Assembly (NCBI GenBank): GCA_030550695.1
Contig: JAUQOX010000014.1
Span: 1 to 21,350 of the forward strand
Direction of reading: 5' to 3'
Source of the DNA: Gemmatimonadota bacterium
Lineage (GTDB): Bacteria; Gemmatimonadota; Gemmatimonadetes; Longimicrobiales; Gaopeijiaceae
DNA: 21,350 bases
Numbering within the stretch: position 1 is the first letter of the stretch; each line of letters starts with the position of its first letter. The translations under genes were made by a program, and so were the position numbers. Of the stretch, positions 15,650 to 21,350 are shown piece by piece. Under the pieces are notes generated by a model that had not been told where the DNA came from, made no database searches, and was given only the letters and a program-made list of their open reading frames with translations.

Positions 15650-16831
15650 TCACCTCCCCGAGAGCCGGACCACCTCCATAAGGTCCAGGATCGGGTTGCC
15701 GGTCAAGACCGCGCTACCGGTTCGGATCCTTCCCGTGACGCGGATCCGCTCCAGGGGGATGAGCCCCTTCACCTCGTTCAAACGATCGGGGGGCACCGCC
15801 ACGTAAACGAAGGCGTTTTCGGGGGGAGGGGTGCGGGTCAGCAGGAAGGGTTCCCCCTCGTAGAAGTCCGTCCGGACCTTTTCCGCCCGTTCCAGGGACA
15901 CGAACCGGAGATCCCAGCTCACCACGCGACCCCGATAGGCGCCGGGGTCTTGACGGACCTGGGCCACGGTCAAGGCGGCGGGAATGGCCGGGCGGGCCGA
16001 ATCGGCCGGATCCGCGGCCGGAGCCCAAGCCCACCCTTCCATGCGCACCCGGATCCAGTTCCCTTCCCGGGCCAGTACCTGAAGGCCGGCCCCCGGAACG
16101 GCCCTGGCCAGGGTATCCCCGTCCGGCGCCGAGAGAAGCACCGCACCCCCGGGGCCCGGGAACCACCAACCGGCGGGAGCAGGGCCGGGAGGGCCGGAGG
16201 CCCCCGAGGCGGCCGGCGATCCCCCCGCCCCCCCCTCGATCCGGATCTCCACCGAGGCTGCCCAGAGCCACGCCACCCGCCTCACCCGGGTCCACCCCGG
16301 GGAGGTGTCCAAACGCTCCAGCAGGGTCCCCCGGGACAGGCGCCCCAGGATCCTCCCCTGGGGCTCGGCCCGGAGGTTCTCCCCCCCTTCCGGCGCCACG
16401 GCCACCTGAAATCCCCCCCGGTTGGTGGCCTGGAGGGAACGGGTCCAGATCCACCCCACCACCTCCACCTGCACCCAGCGGTCTCTTCGGGAAACCACCG
16501 GGAGGGTCACTCCCCCCTCCAGCCTCCCGAGGATCGTGCCGGCCGGCTCCGCCCTGAGGTTCTCCGCCGCCTTCAGGGTAGCCGTCTCCTGAAGGCGCGA
16601 AGAAGACGGGACCACGGCCCCCGGGCTCCCCTCCATCCCTGCAGCCGAGGAGAGCAACCCGGAAAGCCCCAGGACGAGGAGGCCCATCCCTCCGGCAAAG
16701 ACCCCGAACCGCCTCGGCCCCCCCTGGCACCGTGGGCGGGGAAGGGGCCCCTCCGGGGTCTGGCGACGGCGGGCGGAAAGTCTCCTGGCCCCGGCCCACC
16801 CCAACGATCGAGACTTGGAAAGGTTGAACAT
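15650..16831 (-). CDS. Exported protein with three bacterial SH3 (SH3b) repeats and a C-terminal OB-like domain
   Basis: A 393-residue envelope protein. A long basic N-terminus precedes a hydrophobic segment (about 43-65; FGVFAGGMGLLVLGLSGLL) that may be a signal peptide or membrane anchor; the true start may be internal. Two closely similar SH3b repeats follow: ENLRAEPAGTILGRL (about 84-133, ending GWIWTRSLQ) and ENLRAEPQGRILGRL (about 145-194, ending AWLWAASVE). A Pro/Gly-rich linker leads to a third, diverged copy (about 228-272, ending GWAWAPAA). The last 100 residues (LTVAQVRQDPGAYRGRVVSW... RIRVTGRIRTG) look like an OB-fold. SH3b domains usually bind peptidoglycan or peptides. Its stop is 3 bases before the metalloprotease GTG, which implies translational coupling. 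A weak promoter lies at 16884-16913. Confidence 0.85.
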   Translation of the reverse strand: MFNLSKSRSLGWAGARRLSARRRQTPEGPLPRPRCQGGPRRFGVFAGGMGLLVLGLSGLLSSAAGMEGSPGAVVPSSSRLQETATLKAAENLRAEPAGTILGRLEGGVTLPVVSRRDRWVQVEVVGWIWTRSLQATNRGGFQVAVAPEGGENLRAEPQGRILGRLSRGTLLERLDTSPGWTRVRRVAWLWAASVEIRIEGGAGGSPAASGASGPPGPAPAGWWFPGPGGAVLLSAPDGDTLARAVPGAGLQVLAREGNWIRVRMEGWAWAPAADPADSARPAIPAALTVAQVRQDPGAYRGRVVSWDLRFVSLERAEKVRTDFYEGEPFLLTRTPPPENAFVYVAVPPDRLNEVKGLIPLERIRVTGRIRTGSAVLTGNPILDLMEVVRLSGR

Positions 16832-16883
16832 AGGCCCCAGATTTCGCCGTCCCCGGGATGCCGCGGAAGAACCATCCCGCTGG

Positions 16884-16913
16884 AATCTGCCGGCGGTCCC
16901 CGGGGAGCGTCAA
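16884..16913 (-). promoter_or_regulatory. Possible promoter of the SH3b-metalloprotease operon
   Basis: On the minus strand, TTGACG (16908-16913) is followed after 18 bases by CAGATT (16884-16889). The leader to the ATG at 16831 would be about 45 bases. The -10 match is poor, so this is a candidate only. Confidence 0.28.
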
Positions 16914-17062
16914 TTCCAGGAGGGTGCCGGCCGGGACCGAGGGTCCCCCACCGGGACGGCCGCGAGGCGGCGAGGGCCGTGGAGAGACAACCCTCGGGGG
17001 GGCGCCGCTCCCCAGCCCTCGGCAGGCGGTGGAGGTACCAACAGGGGAGGACAGCCACGAAA

Positions 17063-17755
17063 ATGATTCGGATCTGTGCGTTGGGTGCCCTGGTTTTCGT
17101 TGTCCTGGCCCTTTCCGGGCCGGGGGAGGCCCAGACGATTCCTTCCCCCTACCGCTTCGTGGAAACCCGTCACGAGGTGGGTCTCTACGCCGCCTATGTG
17201 AGTCCGGCCACGGGGGCCTTCGACTACGGACCTGGGCCGGGGGCAGGGGTGGGGGCTCACTACGGACTTCGCTTGGGGGGGCCGTTTTCCCTGGAGACGA
17301 ATCTCCTTTACCTTCCCACCCGGCGGTCCCTCATCGACCCGGGTCGAGATGAGGGGGATCGGAAGGTTGGAGAGGCGGACGCCCGAATCCTGGGCTGGGA
17401 CGCCCGGCTTCGTTTCAACCTGACCGGCGACCGTACCTGGCGGGCGTTGCAACCCTCGGTGCAGGTGGGAGCAGGGCTGGCGCTGGATCTGGCGGGAAGG
17501 GACGCCGTGGAGCGGGAGAAGATCCTTCCCGACGACCGGTTCCGTTTCGGGGTCCCGCTGGTGGGGACCTTTGGCGGGGGCCTGGCCTGGCTCCCCACGG
17601 ACCCCCTCCTCTTCCGCCTGGACCTGGGGGTCACGCTGTGGGCGCTTCGGGCCCCGAAGGGCTACCGCAACCCCTTGCGGGGGCTCGAGAAGGTGGACCG
17701 GAGGGAGTGGGTGGGTGGCCCCAATGTGTCGTTCGGGGCGGCCTACCGATTCTGA
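17063..17755 (+). CDS. Small outer-membrane beta-barrel protein
   Basis: A 230-residue protein with a clear signal peptide (MIRICALGALVFVVLALSGP, cleavage near GEAQ). The mature part is rich in Gly, Tyr and alternating hydrophobic strands (EVGLYAAYVSPATGAFDYGP, GVGAHYGLRLGGPFSLETNL, WDARLRFNLTGD, PSVQVGAGLALDLAGR, PLVGTFGGGLAWLP). It ends in VSFGAAYRF, with the C-terminal Phe typical of outer-membrane barrels read by the BAM complex. Eight strands is a reasonable guess from length. GGGGAGG lies 12 bases before the ATG. The frame is open far upstream, but that part is antisense to the protease and SH3b genes and is not believed. It is divergent from the SH3b gene and 92 bases before moeA. Function is not evident: it could be structural or a narrow pore. 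Confidence 0.82.
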   Translation: MIRICALGALVFVVLALSGPGEAQTIPSPYRFVETRHEVGLYAAYVSPATGAFDYGPGPGAGVGAHYGLRLGGPFSLETNLLYLPTRRSLIDPGRDEGDRKVGEADARILGWDARLRFNLTGDRTWRALQPSVQVGAGLALDLAGRDAVEREKILPDDRFRFGVPLVGTFGGGLAWLPTDPLLFRLDLGVTLWALRAPKGYRNPLRGLEKVDRREWVGGPNVSFGAAYRF

Positions 17756-17847
17756 AGAACCCCGGCAAGGCCGCCCGAGTCCTGGTTTATTCCCCTGGGG
17801 GCGACGCCTGCCCGACCCTTCGCCCTCCGGGGACTCTGTGAGCGACC

Positions 17848-19164
17848 ATGAGACCCTTCGAAAGCCGACCCGCGGACTGGCTCTCCGTTTCGGAGGCCCT
17901 GCAGCGGATTCTGGAAGGCGTTTCCCCTCTCCCGGAGGAGGAAGTCCCCCTAGGGGAAGCCGTAGGGAGGGTGCTGGCCGAGGGAGTGCAGGCCCGGGCC
18001 ACCCTCCCGCCCTGGGACAGCAGCGCGATGGACGGGTACGCGGTGAGGAGCGGGGACCTGGAGGGAGCTTCCCCGAGCCGTCCGAGGTGCCTGGAGGTGG
18101 TGGGGGAGGCGTGGCCGGAGGACAAGACGCCGAAAAGGATCGGTCCGGGTCAGGCTTGCCGCATCATGACGGGAGCCCCTCTGCCCCTGGGAGCCGACGC
18201 CGTGGTTCGGATGGAGGAAACCGACCGGGAGACCACATCGGGCCGGGTGCGGTTCCAGCAGGAGGTCGGCCCCGGCCGGGACGTCCGGCGGAAGGGGGAG
18301 GACATGACGGAGGGCGAAGGGGTTCTGGGCGCCGGGGCGCCCCTGGGACCCGGCGCCCTGGCGGTGCTGGCCGCCGCGGGAGCCCACCGGGTCCGGGTGC
18401 ACCAGAAGCCGCGGGTGGCCATTCTCGCCACCGGCGACGAACTCGTGGAAGCCGGGTCCTACCCCCTGGTCTCGGGCGGGCCGGCCCTTCCCGAGACGAA
18501 CAACCTCACCCTGGCGGCGGCCGTCGTCCTGGCAGGCGGCTCCCCGCTGCCCCTCGGGATCGCCCGGGACCGGCGGGAGGAGATCTTGCAGAAGACGGAA
18601 CGAGCTTGGGGAGGGGAGGCCGATGTCCTCCTCGTCACGGGAGGCGCGTCGGTGGGGGAGAAGGACCTGGTGAAGCGGGTTTTGGAGGCCGAAATGGGGC
18701 TGGAGGTGGCCTTCTGGAGGGTCAGGATGCGCCCCGGGAGCCCCTTCGGATTCGGCCTCCTGCCCCGGCCGGGGCGCCCACCCCTGGCCCTCTTCAGCCT
18801 TCCGGGGACCCCGGCCTCGGTTTTCGTCACCTTCCAGGTGCTCTGTCGTCCCTACCTCCTTCGCCTCGCCGGCCACCTGCGGGTGCACCGACCGGTGATC
18901 GGGGCCCGTGCGGGGGTCACGTTCCATTCGCCGCCTGACTGGACCTCCTTCTTCCGGGTGGTGCTCCGGGGAAGCCTCCTGAGGCCCGAGGCCCTTCCCA
19001 CCGCCCCGGAAAAGGGTGGCCCCCTGAGGACTCTGGCCGCGGCCCAAGGCCTGGCTGTGGTTCGGGAGGGGCGCGAACGAGTGGAGAAGGGGGAAGAGAT
19101 CCCCGTCATGCTCCTGGACGATTTCACCCTGGGCTCTGCCCACCCGGATTACCTGGACGATTGA
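17848..19164 (+). CDS. moeA: Molybdopterin molybdenumtransferase MoeA
   Basis: It inserts molybdate into adenylylated molybdopterin to make molybdenum cofactor in the cytoplasm. The 438 residues follow MoeA domain order. The N-terminus has VSEALQRIL, then PWDSSAMDGYAVRSGDL (Asp62 in MDGYA). ACRIMTGAPLPLGADAVVRMEET follows in the linker domain. The MoCF-binding domain (about 186-330) has PRVAILATGDEL, VTGGASVGEKD and RMRPGSPFGFG. SLPGTPASVFVTF replaces the common LPGNPVSAFVTF; the Asn-to-Thr change is worth noting. A C-terminal beta domain follows (about 350-438). No other molybdenum-cofactor gene is in the window. The ribosome site is weak. It lies downstream of the barrel gene and 58 bases before the M23 peptidase gene on the same strand. 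Confidence 0.96.
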   Translation: MRPFESRPADWLSVSEALQRILEGVSPLPEEEVPLGEAVGRVLAEGVQARATLPPWDSSAMDGYAVRSGDLEGASPSRPRCLEVVGEAWPEDKTPKRIGPGQACRIMTGAPLPLGADAVVRMEETDRETTSGRVRFQQEVGPGRDVRRKGEDMTEGEGVLGAGAPLGPGALAVLAAAGAHRVRVHQKPRVAILATGDELVEAGSYPLVSGGPALPETNNLTLAAAVVLAGGSPLPLGIARDRREEILQKTERAWGGEADVLLVTGGASVGEKDLVKRVLEAEMGLEVAFWRVRMRPGSPFGFGLLPRPGRPPLALFSLPGTPASVFVTFQVLCRPYLLRLAGHLRVHRPVIGARAGVTFHSPPDWTSFFRVVLRGSLLRPEALPTAPEKGGPLRTLAAAQGLAVVREGRERVEKGEEIPVMLLDDFTLGSAHPDYLDD

Positions 19165-19222
19165 TGGACCTCCTCAGGCCCACCCTCCTCCCCCTGTCAC
19201 GTCGAAGGCAGGACGACCCCCC

Positions 19223-19699
19223 GTGAAGCCCTTGCCCCGAGCCTGGAGGATCCTGGTCCTGGTGGCAGGTTGCGTCGGAAGCCTCGGAGCCTGCTTGGCC
19301 CCCCGTTGGCCCGCCGAAGGCCCCCTCACCTCACCCTTTGGCCTTCGCTTTCGAGGGTGGAGGTTGGAACTGCACCGAGGGGTGGACGTGGCCCTCCCCG
19401 AGGGGGCACCGGTGAAGGCCATGGCTCGAGGAAGGGTCCGCTACGCCGGGACCATGGCGGGGTACGGGACCGTGGTATGGCTGGAACACCCGGGGCAGAT
19501 CCTTTCGGTGTATGCCCACCTCTCCCGGGCCGAGGTGAGACCGGGGGAATCGGTGGCCCGAGGCCAGGTGATCGGGCGGGCAGGAAGGACCGGGAGGGCG
19601 GAGGCTCCCCACCTGCACTTCGAAATCTGGCGGAGGGGGCGGGAGGTGGACCCGGTCCTCTTCCTGGGAGGATTTCCCGAAGTCCGCCGACGACCGTGA
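19223..19699 (+). CDS. Minimal M23 (LytM-type) metallopeptidase lipoprotein
   Basis: A 158-residue murein-hydrolase-type protein starting with GTG at 19223 (AGGA about 9 bases upstream). The signal ends in LGAC, so Cys24 is a probable lipid anchor. Almost the whole mature protein is one peptidase M23 domain. All zinc ligands are visible: His51 and Asp55 in HRGVD, and His132 of HLH (130-132), with His99 (YAHL) and His130 as the catalytic pair. Other M23 hallmarks are SPFGLRF, GTVVWLEHPG and GQVIGRAGRTG. Because the site looks intact, it is probably an active endopeptidase acting on peptide cross-links rather than an EnvC/NlpD-style inactive activator. It lacks coiled-coil, LysM or SH3 domains, which most long M23 proteins have. 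It is convergent with etfA, 20 bases apart. Confidence 0.93.
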   Translation: MKPLPRAWRILVLVAGCVGSLGACLAPRWPAEGPLTSPFGLRFRGWRLELHRGVDVALPEGAPVKAMARGRVRYAGTMAGYGTVVWLEHPGQILSVYAHLSRAEVRPGESVARGQVIGRAGRTGRAEAPHLHFEIWRRGREVDPVLFLGGFPEVRRRP

Positions 19700-19719
19700 C
19701 CCCAGGCCCCGGTCCCGCC

Positions 19720-20712
19720 TCAATCGGAGGCCTTGAGTTTCCGGATCTCCTCCGCCAGACGGGGAACCACCTCCAGGACGTCTCCCACGATCCCGTAATT
19801 CGCCACCTGGAAAATGGGGGCCTCCGGGTCTTTGTTCACCGCTACGATGACCTGGGAGGTCCGCATCCCCGCCAAGTGCTGGATGGCGCCGGAGATGCCG
19901 AGGGCAAAATACAGCTTGGGGGCCACCGTCTTCCCGGTCTGGCCAACCTGCTCGTGGTGCGGGCGCCAGCCGGCATCCACCACCGCCCGGGACGCCCCCA
20001 GGGCGGCTTCCTCCCCCAGGGCCTGCCTCAGGTCTTCCAGGAGATGCCAGTTCTCGGGGCCTTTCATGCCCCGCCCCCCAGAAACCACGATGGACGCTTC
20101 AGCCACATCCTTGCTCGTCCCGGGGGAGGCTTCGAACCCCTTGCGGCGGATCGCCCACCCGGCGGGGTCCAAACCTGGAACCTCGAGGGCCTGCACCTCG
20201 CCCGACGCCCCGAACTCCTTGGGTGGGAACACGTTAGGCCGGAGGGAAAGGAGGGCCGGCGAAGCCAGGAAGCCCACCGTGGCGACGAGCTTCCCGGAGA
20301 AAACAGGGCGACGGACCACCAGCCCGCCGTTTTCCACCTCGATTCCCGTCACGTCCGAGGCCAGGGGCACGTCCAGGAGGGCCGCGACCCTGGGGGCGAG
20401 ATCCTTTCCCTGGGACGTGGCAGGGAACAGGACCGCTTGGTAACTCCCTTGCCCCACGGCATGCACCACCACCCGGGCGTATCCCTCCGGATGGTAGTGG
20501 GCCAGGGGCTCCGCCAGGGCCAGGAGGATTCTGGAGGCGCCGAACCGACCCAGCTCCTCGAGCCCCTCCACCCCTCCCTCGCCCGCCATCACCAGGGCGT
20601 GGGCCTCCCCGCCCAGCCCGCGGGCCGTTTCCGCTGCGGCGCTCAAAACCTCCAGGGACCCCCCCCGGATCCTCCCCCCTCTTGGTTCCAGAACGGCGAG
20701 CACATCGCCCAT
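19720..20712 (-). CDS. etfA: Electron transfer flavoprotein, alpha subunit
   Basis: The FAD-binding subunit of ETF, which carries electrons from acyl-CoA and other dehydrogenases to the quinone pool. It has 330 residues, a normal length. The N-terminal half is the diverged nucleotide-fold domain. The C-terminal half carries the FAD signatures: SGGRGMKGPENW (211-222), VDAGWRPHHEQVGQTGKTVAP (245-265), LGISGAIQHLAGM (271-283) and VNKDPEAPIFQVANYGIVGD (292-311). All match classical EtfA. The chosen ATG at 20712 has GGAG 8 bases upstream; the longer open frame is unrelated filler antisense to the etfB end. It follows etfB by 65 bases, with a hairpin in the gap, so the pair is an etfBA operon. No ETF-QO or acyl-CoA dehydrogenase gene is visible here. 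Confidence 0.97.
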   Translation of the reverse strand: MGDVLAVLEPRGGRIRGGSLEVLSAAAETARGLGGEAHALVMAGEGGVEGLEELGRFGASRILLALAEPLAHYHPEGYARVVVHAVGQGSYQAVLFPATSQGKDLAPRVAALLDVPLASDVTGIEVENGGLVVRRPVFSGKLVATVGFLASPALLSLRPNVFPPKEFGASGEVQALEVPGLDPAGWAIRRKGFEASPGTSKDVAEASIVVSGGRGMKGPENWHLLEDLRQALGEEAALGASRAVVDAGWRPHHEQVGQTGKTVAPKLYFALGISGAIQHLAGMRTSQVIVAVNKDPEAPIFQVANYGIVGDVLEVVPRLAEEIRKLKASD

Positions 20713-20748
20713 GACCGTCGCTCCGTTGCAAAGCTCTTGCACTTGGCC

Positions 20749-20765
20749 CACGCCTTCCCGGCGTG
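20749..20765 (-). other. Intercistronic hairpin between etfB and etfA
   Basis: In the mRNA, a perfect 6-base stem CACGCC/GGCGTG encloses loop GGGAA. No T-tract follows, so it is not a standard terminator. It might adjust subunit ratio or mRNA decay. Confidence 0.35.
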
Positions 20766-20777
20766 AGCGGCCCGGAA

Positions 20778-21350
20778 TCAAAGGACCTTGGCTTCTTCCC
20801 TGAGGAGGCGCACCAGCTCCGGTACGGCTTCGGCGCCCGTCCCGACGATGCGCCCGGCAGGGCGCTCCGGCGGGTAGCTCAAGGCTTTCACCGTCAAGCG
20901 AGGGGGCGGTGCCTCGGCGGTCTTTTCCTCCAGGGGTTTCTTCTTGGCGGCCATGATCCCCTTCAGGGAAGCATAGCGGGGCTCGTACTTCCCTTTGGTC
21001 AGGGTCAGCACGGCCGGGAGGGGCATTTCCAGGATCTCCGCACCCCCTTCCACCTCCCTCCGACACACCAAAGTGCCTTCAAGGACCTCGAAGGAGGAAA
21101 CCGCCGTAGCGCACGGCAGGCCCAACAAGGTCGCGGTCATGGGGCCCACCTGCTGTTGGTCCATGTCCGCGCCCTTCATCCCGAACAGGATCAGTGAGAA
21201 AGGCTGGTTGCGGAGCTCTGCCGTCAAGGCTTTGGCGGTGGCCAGGCCGTCCATCCCCCCTTCACCCCGGAGCAGCACAGCCCGATCGGCTCCCATGGCC
21301 AGCCCCTGCCGCAGGGTCTCCTGAGTCTCGGGCCCTCCCAGGGAGAACAA
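20778..21350 (-). CDS. etfB: Electron transfer flavoprotein, beta subunit (5' end outside window)
   Basis: The AMP-binding subunit of ETF. The 190 visible residues are the C-terminal three quarters of a protein usually about 250-260 long; the first 60-70 residues lie beyond the right edge. The apparent first codon is just the window border. EtfB signatures are ETLRQGLAMGADRAVLL, LILFGMKGADMDQQQVGPM (nucleotide-binding region) and TLTKGKYEPRYASLKGIMAA followed by KKKPLE, the recognition-loop region that docks onto dehydrogenase partners. The C-terminal tail (RIVGTGAEAVPELVRLLREE) is the helix that normally wraps onto EtfA. It is the first gene of etfBA. Nothing is broken in the visible part. 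Confidence 0.96.
   Translation of the reverse strand: MFSLGGPETQETLRQGLAMGADRAVLLRGEGGMDGLATAKALTAELRNQPFSLILFGMKGADMDQQQVGPMTATLLGLPCATAVSSFEVLEGTLVCRREVEGGAEILEMPLPAVLTLTKGKYEPRYASLKGIMAAKKKPLEEKTAEAPPPRLTVKALSYPPERPAGRIVGTGAEAVPELVRLLREEAKVL

Noticed and set aside
15476..17062. Very long plus-strand open frame running into the barrel protein gene
   Set aside because: It is antisense to the SH3b and metalloprotease genes and is Pro/Gly/His/Arg-rich without domains. Such frames arise from GC-biased codon use on the other strand. Only the part from the ATG at 17063 is gene-like.
17950..19143. Minus-strand open frame of 397 codons opposite moeA
   Set aside because: It is a composition artefact of the high-GC moeA gene; the protein is Gly/Pro/His-rich and featureless.
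19691..19714. GACCG/CGGTC arms between the M23 gene and etfA as a two-way terminator
   Set aside because: The stem is only 5 bases with a 14-base loop and no T-tract on either side.

Overview
The window is about 21 kb of very GC-rich bacterial chromosome, with long G and C runs and almost no AT-rich sequence outside a few promoters. It reads as a diderm bacterium: there is a SusC/SusD pair, several lipoproteins, a small outer-membrane barrel, and a PBP4-type carboxypeptidase. High GC, a SusC receptor with an N-terminal carboxypeptidase-regulatory-like domain, and several small lineage-type proteins fit Gemmatimonadota or a near relative. That placement is inference, not proof. No rRNA, tRNA, CRISPR array, insertion sequence or prophage gene was found.

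Layout. (1) 1-4142, minus strand: a SusC/RagA TonB-dependent receptor followed by a SusD/RagB lipoprotein that runs off the left edge. A TTGACA promoter in an AT-rich island drives the pair. (2) 4162-8084, minus strand: an MltD-like lytic transglycosylase, guaB (IMP dehydrogenase), a small DUF2281-like protein and a 188-residue protein of unknown function. (3) 8318-10577, plus strand: a PerR-like Fur-family repressor, a probable terminator, and a PBP4/DacB-type D-Ala-D-Ala carboxypeptidase. (4) 10578-11204, minus strand: two small unknown proteins, then about 330 bases without a supported gene. (5) 11534-12508, plus strand: an EamA/DMT transporter. (6) 12600-16831, minus strand: a tandem set of an exported three-SH3b protein, a large metalloprotease lipoprotein translationally coupled to it, and a membrane protein with a LITAF-like zinc ribbon and a winged-helix tail. 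(7) 17063-19699, plus strand: an outer-membrane barrel protein, moeA, and a minimal M23 peptidase lipoprotein. (8) 19720-21350, minus strand: etfA and the 5'-truncated etfB, separated by a hairpin.

How the genes fit together. Much of the window serves the cell envelope: nutrient import (SusCD), peptidoglycan turnover (lytic transglycosylase, DacB, M23 peptidase), surface proteolysis (M30-like lipoprotein, SH3b protein) and an outer-membrane barrel. Housekeeping metabolism is interleaved: purine synthesis (guaB), molybdenum cofactor (moeA) and electron transfer (etfBA). The least ordinary part is the three-gene minus-strand set at 12600-16831. Its last gene looks like a membrane-tethered zinc-ribbon/DNA-binding protein, and a 13-bp tandem repeat lies just upstream of that gene.
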